Source of the DNA: Pseudomonadota bacterium
GTDB taxonomy: Bacteria; Pseudomonadota; Gammaproteobacteria; Burkholderiales; Burkholderiaceae_C
Direction: 5' to 3'
DNA: 38,961 bases
NCBI GenBank assembly: GCA_018241325.1
Contig: JAFEEB010000065.1
Span: 1-38,961 of the forward strand
Both the position numbers and the translations under genes were made by a program. The notes under the pieces are model-generated. The model had not been told where the DNA came from. It saw only the letters and a list, made by a program, of their open reading frames with translations, and made no database searches. Positions 1 to 8,538 of the stretch are shown piece by piece (the stretch's first letter is position 1; every line of letters begins with the position of its first letter).

Positions 1-774
1 CAGGTCGATGATCTCGGCATCGACCCCCATCTCGTTCACCACCGTCTCGACGACATGGACCATCGTGCCATAGGCCAGCACCGTCACCGCCTCGCCTTCG
101 CGGGCGATGCGCGCCTTGCCCAGCGGCACGCGATAATAGCCCTCGGGCACCTCGCTCCCCGCATGGCGGTTCCACGGCTCGACCGGCCGGTCGTAATAGC
201 CCGAGAAGGGGCCATTGTAGATGCGCTTGGGCTCGAAGAAGATCGTCGGGTCATTATCCTCGATCGCCGCGATCAGCAGACCCTTGGCATCGTGCGGCGT
301 CGCCGGGATGACGGTCTTGAGGCCGGAAACGTGGGTGAAAATCCCCTCCGGGCTCTGGCTGTGCGTCTGCCCGCCGTAGATGCCGCCGCCGCAGGGCATG
401 CGGATGGTCATGGGCGCGCTGAAGTCGCTGGCCGAGCGGTGGCGCAGGCGCGCCGCCTCGGACACGATCTGGTCGGTGGCGGGGTAGAAGTAGTCGGCGA
501 ACTGGATCTCGGCCACCGGGCGCAGGCCGTAGGCACCCATGCCCACGGCTACGCCCACGATGCCGCCCTCGCTGATCGGCGTGTCGAAGCAGCGGGTCTT
601 GCCATACTTGGCCTGCAGGCCTTCGGTCACACGGAATACGCCCCCGAAATAGCCGACGTCCTCGCCGAACACCACCACGTCAGGATCACGCGCCATCATC
701 ACGTCCATGGCCGAGCGCAGGGCCTGGATCATGGTCATGGGCACGGTTTTGGTTTCTTGCTTTTTGTCCGCCAT
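1..774 (-). CDS. bkdA2: 2-oxoisovalerate dehydrogenase E1 subunit beta (partial, C-terminus beyond window)
   Basis: This is the beta subunit of the thiamine-diphosphate-dependent E1 component of the branched-chain 2-oxoacid dehydrogenase complex, which decarboxylates the oxoacids of Val, Leu and Ile. I translated 258 codons from an ATG at 774. The N-terminal part reads MIQALRSAMDVMMARDP, then GEDVGYFGGVFRVTEGL, then DTPISEGGIVGVAVGMGAYG and EIQFADYFYPATDQIVSEAAR, which are the typical transketolase pyrimidine-binding signatures of E1 beta. The frame is open to position 1, so the C-terminal domain (roughly 80-90 residues) is missing. The ATG lies three bases after the TAG of the E1 alpha gene, so the two are surely co-transcribed. 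The E2 and E3 genes would be expected beyond the window edge. Identification of the family is firm; the branched-chain assignment rests mainly on the alpha partner. Confidence 0.93.
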   Translation of the reverse strand, partial: MADKKQETKTVPMTMIQALRSAMDVMMARDPDVVVFGEDVGYFGGVFRVTEGLQAKYGKTRCFDTPISEGGIVGVAVGMGAYGLRPVAEIQFADYFYPATDQIVSEAARLRHRSASDFSAPMTIRMPCGGGIYGGQTHSQSPEGIFTHVSGLKTVIPATPHDAKGLLIAAIEDNDPTIFFEPKRIYNGPFSGYYDRPVEPWNRHAGSEVPEGYYRVPLGKARIAREGEAVTVLAYGTMVHVVETVVNEMGVDAEIIDL

Positions 775-777
775 GGC

Positions 778-2208
<1,431 letters not shown>

Positions 2209-4005
2209 TCACGGCGTCGGTGCGTGTGCGGCGGCCTGCCCGTGCAGCCGCGCATACAGGGCGCCGCGCGCCATCAGCTCGGCGTGCGTGCCTTGCTCGG
2301 CCACGCGCCCGCGCTCCATCACCACGATGCGGTCGGCGCGCTCGATGGTGGACAGCCGGTGCGCGATGACCAGGGTGGTGCGCCCGGCCATGGCGGTGTT
2401 CAGCGCCTGCTGCACCAGGCGTTCGCTTTGCGTGTCGAGCGCGGATGTGGCCTCGTCCAGCAGCAGCACGGGCGCGTTCTTGTACAGCGCGCGGGCAATG
2501 GCCAGGCGCTGGCGCTGCCCGCCCGACAGCTCGGTGGCGTTGTGGCCCACCACGGTGTCCATGCCGCGCGGCAGGGCGTCCACGTGCTCGGCCAGGTTGG
2601 CTTGTTGCAGGCAGCGCTGCACGCGCTCACGGTCGATCGGCCCGGCGCCCAGCGCCACGTTGGCGGCCACGCTGTCGTTGAGCATGATCACGTCCTGGCT
2701 GACCAGCGCGAACTGCGCACGCAGCGCGGCCAGCGGCCAGCGGCCGATGTCGATGCCGTCCAACTCGATGCGGCCGCCGGTGGGTGTCACGAAGCGCGGC
2801 AGCAGATTGGCCAGCGTGGTCTTGCCCGAGCCCGAAGGGCCGACCAGGGCGACGGTCTCGCCGGCGCGTACGTGCAGGTCCACCGCGTCCAGCGCGGGCG
2901 CGGCGTCCGGGCGGTAACGCACGCTGACGGCGTGCAGGGCCAGTTCGCCGCGGGCGCGCTCGGGCACGCCGGCGTCGGCGGCCGGCGCGTCGGCCTCGGG
3001 CTGCACCGTGTCCAGCAGCTCCAGCCCGCGCTCCAGCGCCGCCAGCCCGCGGGTGACGGGGTGCACCACGTCGGCGAGGCGGCGCGTGGGCGACACCAGC
3101 ATCAGCATGGCACCGATGAAGGCCACGAAACCGCCCACCGTGATGGCGCCCCCGCCGTTGCTGCGGCCCTGCGACAAGGCAATGGCGATGACGGTGGACA
3201 GCGCGATGGCGGCCACCAGTTGCGACAGCGGCATGGTGGCGGCCGAAGCGCGCGTGGCCTTCAGCGCCAGGTCGCGCAGGCGCCGGCTGAGTGCGGCAAA
3301 GCGTCGGCCCTGCTGCGACTGGGCCTGGTGCAATCGCACCATGCGATGCGAGAGCACGTTTTCTTCCACCACGTAGGCCAGCTCGTCGGTGGCGTCCTGG
3401 CTCTCGCGCGTGACCAGGTACAGCCGCCGCGAGAGCACCTTCAGGATCAAGGCCACGGCCGGCACCAGCACCAGCACGATCAGGGTCAGTTTCCAGTTCA
3501 GGTAAATCAGGTAGGCCATCAGCGCCACCACCGTGAAGCCGTCGCGCCCCAGGTTGAGCAGGGCCTGCACCAGCAGGGTGGAGCCGGTCTGAACCTCGTA
3601 GACGATGGTGTTGGCCAGCTGGCTGGCCGACTGGCGCGAGAACAGTGCCAGGTCGGCGTGCAGCAGGCGCTCGAACAACTGCTGGCGCAGCACCACCATG
3701 CCGTCGGCGGCGATGCGCGAGAGCGCGTATTTGCTGGCGAACTGCGCCAGCCCGCGCAGCGCGAACAGGCCGATGATGGCCGTGGGCACCATCCACAACT
3801 GCAATTGGCCCTCGGTGAAGCCCTCATCCAGCAGGGGCTTGAGCAGCGCCGGAATGGCGGGCTCGGTCAGGGCGCTCATGAAGGTGGCGCCGATGGCCAG
3901 GAACCACCCCGTCCGGTATTGGCCGAAATACGGCCACAGGCGGCGCAGGCGCCGCCACAGCGAGGGGGCATCGGCGGCAGGCGCGGAGGTAGGGTCGGCA
4001 GACAT
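2209..4005 (-). CDS. msbA: Lipid A export ATP-binding/permease protein MsbA
   Basis: This is an inner-membrane ABC half-transporter that flips lipid A-core from the cytoplasmic to the periplasmic leaflet and works as a homodimer. The 598-residue product has about six transmembrane segments in the first 320 residues, then a nucleotide-binding domain with Walker A (VGPSGSGKTTLANLL), the ABC signature ELSGGQRQRLAIARALYK, Walker B with LLLDEATSALD and the H-loop IAHRLSTI. The ATG at 4005 is preferred because it gives the family length and a TAGAAT -10-like hexamer stands at 4034-4029. The frame stays open to 4155, but the extra residues are low-complexity (a VQTG repeat made by a 12-base tandem repeat). 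It diverges from tolB. MsbA and closely related multidrug exporters are hard to separate by eye, but length and domain order favour MsbA. Confidence 0.88.
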   Translation of the reverse strand: MSADPTSAPAADAPSLWRRLRRLWPYFGQYRTGWFLAIGATFMSALTEPAIPALLKPLLDEGFTEGQLQLWMVPTAIIGLFALRGLAQFASKYALSRIAADGMVVLRQQLFERLLHADLALFSRQSASQLANTIVYEVQTGSTLLVQALLNLGRDGFTVVALMAYLIYLNWKLTLIVLVLVPAVALILKVLSRRLYLVTRESQDATDELAYVVEENVLSHRMVRLHQAQSQQGRRFAALSRRLRDLALKATRASAATMPLSQLVAAIALSTVIAIALSQGRSNGGGAITVGGFVAFIGAMLMLVSPTRRLADVVHPVTRGLAALERGLELLDTVQPEADAPAADAGVPERARGELALHAVSVRYRPDAAPALDAVDLHVRAGETVALVGPSGSGKTTLANLLPRFVTPTGGRIELDGIDIGRWPLAALRAQFALVSQDVIMLNDSVAANVALGAGPIDRERVQRCLQQANLAEHVDALPRGMDTVVGHNATELSGGQRQRLAIARALYKNAPVLLLDEATSALDTQSERLVQQALNTAMAGRTTLVIAHRLSTIERADRIVVMERGRVAEQGTHAELMARGALYARLHGQAAAHAPTP

Positions 4006-4056
4006 GAAGCGGTGGCGGGCGAGCGTCGATTCTAGGGGGCGCGGGTGCATGCCCGA

Positions 4057-4092
4057 CTGCACGCCGGTCTGCACGCCGGTCTGCACGTTCAT
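4057..4092. repeat. 12-bp tandem repeat, three units
   Basis: CTGCACGCCGGT occurs twice in tandem (4057-4068, 4069-4080), followed by a third unit that matches in its first seven bases, CTGCACGTTCAT (4081-4092). It lies in the 254-base gap between msbA and tolB. No gene is seen in this gap. In the minus frame it would encode VQTGVQTGVQ as an upstream extension of msbA, which I regard as untranslated. Confidence 0.7.
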
Positions 4093-4180
4093 GAGCACGC
4101 TCGTTGGCACGCGCTTGGAGATCGCGGGAACCATTGGCCGCGTGATACCTCTCACCGGTTTTCAATGCGGCGCTACAGTT

Positions 4181-4202
4181 TGTGACGTGGCGCCGCTTCA
4201 CA
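4181..4202. promoter_or_regulatory. 22-bp imperfect palindrome upstream of tolB, possible operator
   Basis: TGTGACGTGGCGCCGCTTCA plus the next two bases CA form a palindrome in which 18 of 22 positions match the reverse complement, centred on GGCGCC. It lies 57 bases before the tolB start and between two divergent cell-envelope genes (msbA and tolB). The outer TGTGA/TCACA arms resemble half-sites of CRP but are 12 bases apart instead of 6, so a CRP site is unlikely. No family is assigned. Confidence 0.35.
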
Positions 4203-4259
4203 TGTGTAACATCGGTGCCCATGCGCTGCCTGCTGCGGGCCGTTTTCTGATCGCGTTGC

Positions 4260-5561
4260 ATGAACATTGACTCCTCCTTTCGCCGAGTGCCTGACGGGCG
4301 CCGGCGCAGCCTGTTGGGCGCATTGCTGTTGACCCCCGCGTTGCCGGCGCTGGCGCAGTTTCGCGTCGAAGTCTCCGGCGTGGGCCTGACGCAAATGCCG
4401 ATTGCCCTGGTGCCGTTTCGCGGCGAGCCGGGTTCGCCCCAGCCCATCAGTGCCATCATTCGCGCCGACCTGGAGCGCAGCGGCCAGTTTCGCGCGGTGG
4501 ACGCCGCGGGTGCCGCGATGGATGAAACCACGCGCCCGGACATGTCCAGCTGGCGCCAGCGCGGGGCCGATTCGCTGGCCGGCGGCAGTGTGTCGCCCTT
4601 GGCCGATGGCCGCTGGGACGTGCGCTTTCGCCTGTGGGACGTGGTGCGCGATGCGGACCTGGGCGGGCAGGGCTACGTCGTTCCAAAAGCGGACTTGCGC
4701 CTGGCGGCCCACAAGAGCGCCGACTACATCTACGAGAAGCTGACCGGCGACAAGGGGGTGTTCTCCACCCGTATCGCCTACGTCACGCAAAACGGCAAGC
4801 GCTACACCCTGTGGGTGGCCGATGCCGACGGCGAGAACGCGCAGCCCGCGCTGTCCAGCCCCGAATCCATCATCTCGCCGCGCTGGTCGCCCGACGGGCG
4901 CCAACTGGCCTATGTGTCCTTCGAGGCGCGCAAGCCGGTCATTTACGTGCACGACGTGGCCAGCGGCCGCCGGCGCCTGCTGGCCAACTTCAAGGGCTCC
5001 AACAGCGCGCCGGCCTGGTCGCCGGACGGGCGCTCGCTGGTGATCACGCTCTCGCGCGACGGGGGCTCGCAGCTCTACCAGATCAGCGCCAGCGGCGGCG
5101 AGCCGCGGCGTTTGACGCAGTCGCAAAGCATCGATACCGAGCCGGCCTTTTCGCCCGACGGCAAGAGTCTGTATTTCGTCAGCGACCGCGGCGGCGCGCC
5201 GCAGATCTACCGCATGCCCGCGGGCGGCGGCGCAGCGCAGCGCGTGACCTTCGGCGGCAGCTACAACGTTTCGCCCAACCTCAGTGCCGATGGCCGCTGG
5301 ATGGCCTACGTCGCCCGCACGGGCGGAGCGTTCAAGCTGAACGTGATGGACCTGGCCAGCGGCAATTCGACCGCCATCACCGACACCGGCGACGACGAAA
5401 GCCCCAGCTTTGCACCCAACAGCAAACTGATCGTGTATGCCACGCGCCAGGGTGGGCGCGAGGCGTTGATGACCACCACGGTGGACGGCAAGATCAAGGC
5501 GCGCCTGGCCGGGCAGGCCGGTGACTTGCGCGAACCCACCTGGGGCCCGTATTCGCGCTGA
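4260..5561 (+). CDS. tolB: Tol-Pal system beta-propeller protein TolB
   Basis: TolB is the periplasmic component of the Tol-Pal machine. It binds Pal and supports outer-membrane constriction and integrity during division. The 433-residue product begins with a signal peptide (basic DGRRRSLLGALLL, then PALPALAQ with likely cleavage after ALA). An N-terminal alpha/beta domain follows, and from about residue 200 repeated propeller blades of the type SPRWSPDGRQLAYVS, APAWSPDGRSL, EPAFSPDGKSLYFVSDR and SPNLSADGRWMAYVA. The ATG at 4260 is the only start that keeps the full signal peptide; no clear Shine-Dalgarno sequence precedes it. It is followed by pal and cpoB, but the usual upstream partners tolQ, tolR and tolA are absent here; msbA lies upstream in the opposite direction. 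Confidence 0.96.
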   Translation: MNIDSSFRRVPDGRRRSLLGALLLTPALPALAQFRVEVSGVGLTQMPIALVPFRGEPGSPQPISAIIRADLERSGQFRAVDAAGAAMDETTRPDMSSWRQRGADSLAGGSVSPLADGRWDVRFRLWDVVRDADLGGQGYVVPKADLRLAAHKSADYIYEKLTGDKGVFSTRIAYVTQNGKRYTLWVADADGENAQPALSSPESIISPRWSPDGRQLAYVSFEARKPVIYVHDVASGRRRLLANFKGSNSAPAWSPDGRSLVITLSRDGGSQLYQISASGGEPRRLTQSQSIDTEPAFSPDGKSLYFVSDRGGAPQIYRMPAGGGAAQRVTFGGSYNVSPNLSADGRWMAYVARTGGAFKLNVMDLASGNSTAITDTGDDESPSFAPNSKLIVYATRQGGREALMTTTVDGKIKARLAGQAGDLREPTWGPYSR

Positions 5562-5591
5562 CCCATTTTTTGACACACAGGAGAAATCAGG

Positions 5592-6131
5592 ATGTTCAAA
5601 CGTTATTTCATGCTGGCTGCCATGGCCTTGTCCCTGGTGCTGGCGGGCTGCGGCTCCGACGTGAAGCTGGACCAACCCGCCGAAGGCTCGTCAACGGCCG
5701 CCGGCGCGGGCGCGGGCGGCGCGCAAGGGCAGGGCGCGGGGCAAAGCTCGGTCACGCAGGTGCAGGCCGATGCCTCGGCCGCCGACAAGGCCGGGCCCGT
5801 GGGTGTGGCCAAGGTGATCTATTTCGACTACGACAGCTATACCGTCAAGCCCGACTACCAGTCCGTGGTTGACCAGCACGCGCGCTTTTTGCAATCGCGC
5901 CCCAACGCCCGCCTGGTGCTGGAGGGCAACACCGACCAGCGCGGCAGCCGCGAGTACAACCTGGCCCTGGGCCAGAAGCGCGCCGAGGCCGTGCGCCGCG
6001 CGCTGACCCTGGTGGGCGCCAGCGACAACCAGATCGAGGCCGTGAGCTTTGGCAAGGAAAAGCCCGCCGTTGAGGGCACCAGCGAAGAGGCCTACGCCAA
6101 GAACCGCCGCGTCGAGTTCCGCTACCAGTGA
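5592..6131 (+). CDS. pal: Peptidoglycan-associated lipoprotein Pal
   Basis: Pal is an outer-membrane lipoprotein that binds peptidoglycan and TolB. The 179-residue product has a lipoprotein signal with lipobox LAGC (Cys20), an Ala/Gly-rich linker to about residue 70, and a C-terminal OmpA-like domain with YFDYDSYTVKPDY, EGNTDQRGSREYNLALGQKR and the terminal NRRVEFRY. The ATG at 5592 is preceded by AGGAG at good spacing. The gene follows tolB by 30 bases and precedes cpoB, giving the conserved tolB-pal-cpoB order. Confidence 0.97.
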   Translation: MFKRYFMLAAMALSLVLAGCGSDVKLDQPAEGSSTAAGAGAGGAQGQGAGQSSVTQVQADASAADKAGPVGVAKVIYFDYDSYTVKPDYQSVVDQHARFLQSRPNARLVLEGNTDQRGSREYNLALGQKRAEAVRRALTLVGASDNQIEAVSFGKEKPAVEGTSEEAYAKNRRVEFRYQ

Positions 6132-6133
6132 AC

Positions 6134-6919
6134 ATGATCACCGCCTCGCCCAAACCCCTGCTGCGCGCCCTGGCGTTGGCCGGCACCGTGCTGTTCGCGT
6201 GGCCGGCGCATGCCCAGCTGTTCGGCGACGACCAGGCGCGCCAGGCCATCCTGGACTTGCGCCAGCGCTTCGACCAGGCCGTCACTGCGCAAAACCGCTT
6301 GGTGGACGAGAACACGCAGATGCGTCGCAGCATGCTCGAGTTGCAGCAGCAGATCGAGTTGCTGCGCGGCGATCTGGCGCGCGCCCGGGGCCAGGAGGAG
6401 CAGTTGCAGCAGGAGATCACCGAGCTGAAAAAGGGCCAGACCAGCGCGCTGGATGGCCTTGATCAGCGCCTGCTCAAGCTGGAGAAGACCCCGCCGGCCA
6501 ACGCCGAGGGCACCGGTGCCAGCGCCCCCGCGGGCGCCGAGGGCGGAGCCGAAAAGCAGGACTACGATGCCGCGCTGGCGGTGTTTCGCAAGGGCGACTA
6601 CGCAGGGGCGCAGTCGGGCTTTGCCAATTTCGTCAAGCGTTACCCCAGCAGCGCGCTGGCGCCCGCCGCGCTGTTCTGGCTGGGCAACGCGCAGTACGCC
6701 ACGCGCAACTACAAGGAAGCCATCACCAACTTCCGCTCGTTGCTGACAGCCGCGCCCAACCACGCCAAGGCGCCCGAAGCCATGCTCTCCATCGCCAATT
6801 GCCAGATCGAGCTGAAGGACGTGACCGGCGCACGCACCACACTGAACGGGTTGATCAAGACCTACCCGCAGTCCGAGGCCGCGCAAGCCGGGCGTGAACG
6901 CCTGTCGAAGCTGAAATAG
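6134..6919 (+). CDS. cpoB: Cell division coordinator CpoB (YbgF, Tol-Pal associated)
   Basis: CpoB is a periplasmic protein that couples the Tol system to peptidoglycan synthesis during division. The roughly 260-residue product has a signal peptide ending AWPAHAQ, an N-terminal coiled coil rich in Gln/Glu/Leu (about residues 20-105) for trimerisation, a Pro/Ala/Gly linker, and C-terminal TPR repeats starting at DYDAALAVFRKGDYAGAQSGF. The ATG at 6134 is chosen. A GTG at 6128 that overlaps the pal stop (GTGA) is a possible alternative adding two residues. It is the last gene of the tolB-pal-cpoB unit. The rpsF promoter begins just after its stop. Confidence 0.93.
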   Translation: MITASPKPLLRALALAGTVLFAWPAHAQLFGDDQARQAILDLRQRFDQAVTAQNRLVDENTQMRRSMLELQQQIELLRGDLARARGQEEQLQQEITELKKGQTSALDGLDQRLLKLEKTPPANAEGTGASAPAGAEGGAEKQDYDAALAVFRKGDYAGAQSGFANFVKRYPSSALAPAALFWLGNAQYATRNYKEAITNFRSLLTAAPNHAKAPEAMLSIANCQIELKDVTGARTTLNGLIKTYPQSEAAQAGRERLSKLK

Positions 6920-6934
6920 CCGGCCTGCTATAAT
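6905..6934 (+). promoter_or_regulatory. Promoter of the rpsF-priB-rpsR-rplI operon
   Basis: A perfect TATAAT at 6929-6934 is preceded by TG-C, making an extended -10 element. A weak -35 candidate, TCGAAG, lies at 6905-6910 with 18-base spacing and overlaps the end of cpoB. The start of rpsF is about 90 bases further on, leaving a leader of roughly 85 bases. Ribosomal protein operons often have such leaders; I could not define a specific S6:S18 binding fold by eye. Confidence 0.7.
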
Positions 6935-7025
6935 CATCGGTTCCTTGCCGCATCCCGCCTGACGCCGGGAGCGGCTTTTCTCATGGACTCACGCGTGCGG
7001 GTCCGCCAATCCACAAGGAGTTTGA

Positions 7026-7391
7026 ATGCGTCACTACGAGATCATTTTGCTGATCCACCCGGATCAGAGCGAGCAAGTGCCGGCCATGCTGGAGCGCTAC
7101 AAGGGCATGGTCACCGCCGGCGGCGGCAAGATCCATCGCGTGGAAGACTGGGGCCGCCGTCAGTTGGCCTACCAGATCAACAAGCTGAGCAAGGCGCACT
7201 ACCTGTGCGTCAACATCGAGGCCGACCAGACCGTGATGGGCGAGCTGGAGCACGCCTTCCGCTTCAACGACGCGGTGCTGCGCCACCTGACGGTGCAGCG
7301 CAAGAAGGCCGACACGGCGCCGTCTTCGATGATGAAGAGCGTCGAGCGCGAGGAAGCGCGCAAGGCCCAGCAAGCGGAGACCAGCAACTGA
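7026..7391 (+). CDS. rpsF: 30S ribosomal protein S6
   Basis: S6 is a small-subunit ribosomal protein that pairs with S18 on the platform. The 121-residue product starts [19 protein letters not shown] and contains [23 protein letters not shown] and [14 protein letters not shown], all hallmark S6 segments, with a charged C-terminal tail. AAGGAG at 7014-7020 stands at ideal distance before the ATG. It is the first gene of a four-gene ribosomal/primosomal operon. Confidence 0.98.
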   Translation: MRHYEIILLIHPDQSEQVPAMLERYKGMVTAGGGKIHRVEDWGRRQLAYQINKLSKAHYLCVNIEADQTVMGELEHAFRFNDAVLRHLTVQRKKADTAPSSMMKSVEREEARKAQQAETSN

Positions 7392-7419
7392 GCCCACGCG
7401 GGGACCAGGCAAGCGGGTG

Positions 7420-7725
7420 ATGAACCAAACCCGGTTGTCGGCCAGCATTGCCCAGGCCAGCGCCTTGCGCCACACCCCGGCCGGCTTGCCTGCCCTGGAT
7501 GTACGGCTCGAACACGAGTCCTGCATCGAAGAGGGCGGCCAAACCAGGCAGGTCCGGGCGGTGCTCAAGGCGGTTGCGCTGGGTACGGTGGCCGAACGGC
7601 TGGCGTGCCAGGCGATCGGCTCATGCTGGTGCTTCAGCGGCTTTCTGGCCAGTCCCCGTCAAGGCAAGCACGTTGTGCTCCATATTCAGGATTTTCAGCA
7701 AGATCACATTCACGGAGGCTCTTAA
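7420..7725 (+). CDS. priB: Primosomal replication protein N (PriB)
   Basis: PriB is a single-stranded-DNA-binding OB-fold protein that helps PriA reload the replisome at stalled forks. The 101-residue product, starting MNQTRLSASIAQASALRHTP, has the family features LPALDVRLEHES, a central Gln/Arg/Val strand, and the C-terminal SPRQGKHVVLHIQDFQ. The ATG at 7420 is taken; a GTG directly before it would add one residue. The stop codon abuts the rpsR ATG. Location between rpsF and rpsR is the standard position in beta- and gamma-proteobacteria. Confidence 0.93.
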   Translation: MNQTRLSASIAQASALRHTPAGLPALDVRLEHESCIEEGGQTRQVRAVLKAVALGTVAERLACQAIGSCWCFSGFLASPRQGKHVVLHIQDFQQDHIHGGS

Positions 7726-8007
7726 ATGCCCGCATTCAAGAAATTCAACAAGGACAAGCGTCCCAAGCGCAACACCCAGTCGTTGCTGTTCAAGCGCAAG
7801 CGCTACTGCCGCTTCACCGTCGCCGGCGTCGAGGAAATCGACTACAAGGACGTGGACACCCTGCGCGACTTCATCGGCGAAAACGGCAAGATCGTGCCCG
7901 CCCGCCTGACCGGCACGCGCGCCATCTACCAGCGCCAGCTGAACACCGCCATCAAGCGCGCGCGCTTTCTGGCCCTGGTGCCCTACACCGACCAGCACCG
8001 CGTCTGA
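7726..8007 (+). CDS. rpsR: 30S ribosomal protein S18
   Basis: S18 is a small basic ribosomal protein and the binding partner of S6. The 93-residue product has the conserved core [19 protein letters not shown], then [19 protein letters not shown] and AKYQR-type [19 protein letters not shown]. Its ATG directly follows the priB stop; GGAGG inside the end of priB is the ribosome-binding site, so translation is likely coupled. Confidence 0.98.
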   Translation: MPAFKKFNKDKRPKRNTQSLLFKRKRYCRFTVAGVEEIDYKDVDTLRDFIGENGKIVPARLTGTRAIYQRQLNTAIKRARFLALVPYTDQHRV

Positions 8008-8020
8008 GGAAGGAACCATC

Positions 8021-8473
8021 ATGCAAGTCATTCTTCTGGACAAGGTTGTCAACCTGGGCATCCTGGGTGATGTGGTCAAGGTCAAGGACGGCTACGCCCG
8101 CAACTTCCTGATCCCCACCGGCCAGGCCCGCCGCGCCACTGCCGCCGCCAAAGCCGAGTTCGAGGCCCGCCGCGCCGAGCTGGAAAAGCACGCCGCCGAC
8201 AAGCTGGCCGCCGCGCAGGCGCTGGGCGCCAAGCTGCACGAGCAGACCATCAAGCTGACCCAGAAGGCCGGCGTCGATGGCCGCCTGTTTGGCTCGGTCA
8301 CCAACCACGACATCGCCGACGAGCTGAAGAAGCAGGGCTTCGACGTGCACAAGTCGCAGATCCGCCTGCCCAATGGGCCCATCAAGACCATTGGCGACAC
8401 CACGGTGGCCGTGTCCCTGCACACCGACGTGGACGCCGAGATCACCGTCGCGGTTTACGGCGAGACGGCCTGA
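8021..8473 (+). CDS. rplI: 50S ribosomal protein L9
   Basis: L9 is a two-domain large-subunit protein that stabilises the L1 stalk region. The 150-residue product opens [17 protein letters not shown] with [17 protein letters not shown], the L9 signature. A long Ala/Glu/Lys helix follows and then the C-terminal domain with [27 protein letters not shown] precedes the ATG. The gene is last in the operon and is followed by a strong terminator. In many relatives dnaB follows; here an unrelated convergent gene does. Confidence 0.98.
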   Translation: MQVILLDKVVNLGILGDVVKVKDGYARNFLIPTGQARRATAAAKAEFEARRAELEKHAADKLAAAQALGAKLHEQTIKLTQKAGVDGRLFGSVTNHDIADELKKQGFDVHKSQIRLPNGPIKTIGDTTVAVSLHTDVDAEITVAVYGETA

Positions 8474-8492
8474 TCGGGCGCTCGACCCAAGC

Positions 8493-8525
8493 AAAAAACA
8501 GCCGCCTTCGGGCGGCTGTTTTTTT
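8493..8525. terminator. Bidirectional intrinsic terminator after rplI
   Basis: A 14-base-pair stem made of A6-CAGCCGCC and GGCGGCTG-T6 closes on a TTCG tetraloop (8507-8510). A T-tract follows on the plus strand and, by symmetry, another on the minus strand. It ends the ribosomal operon and can also end the convergent lipoprotein transcript whose stop is at 8539. Confidence 0.93.
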
Positions 8526-8538
8526 GGGATCGAAGGCT

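Noticed and set aside
4181-4202. CRP/Vfr binding site before tolB
   Set aside because: Arms TGTGA and TCACA are 12 bases apart, not 6, and the centre is GC-rich; kept only as an unassigned palindrome.
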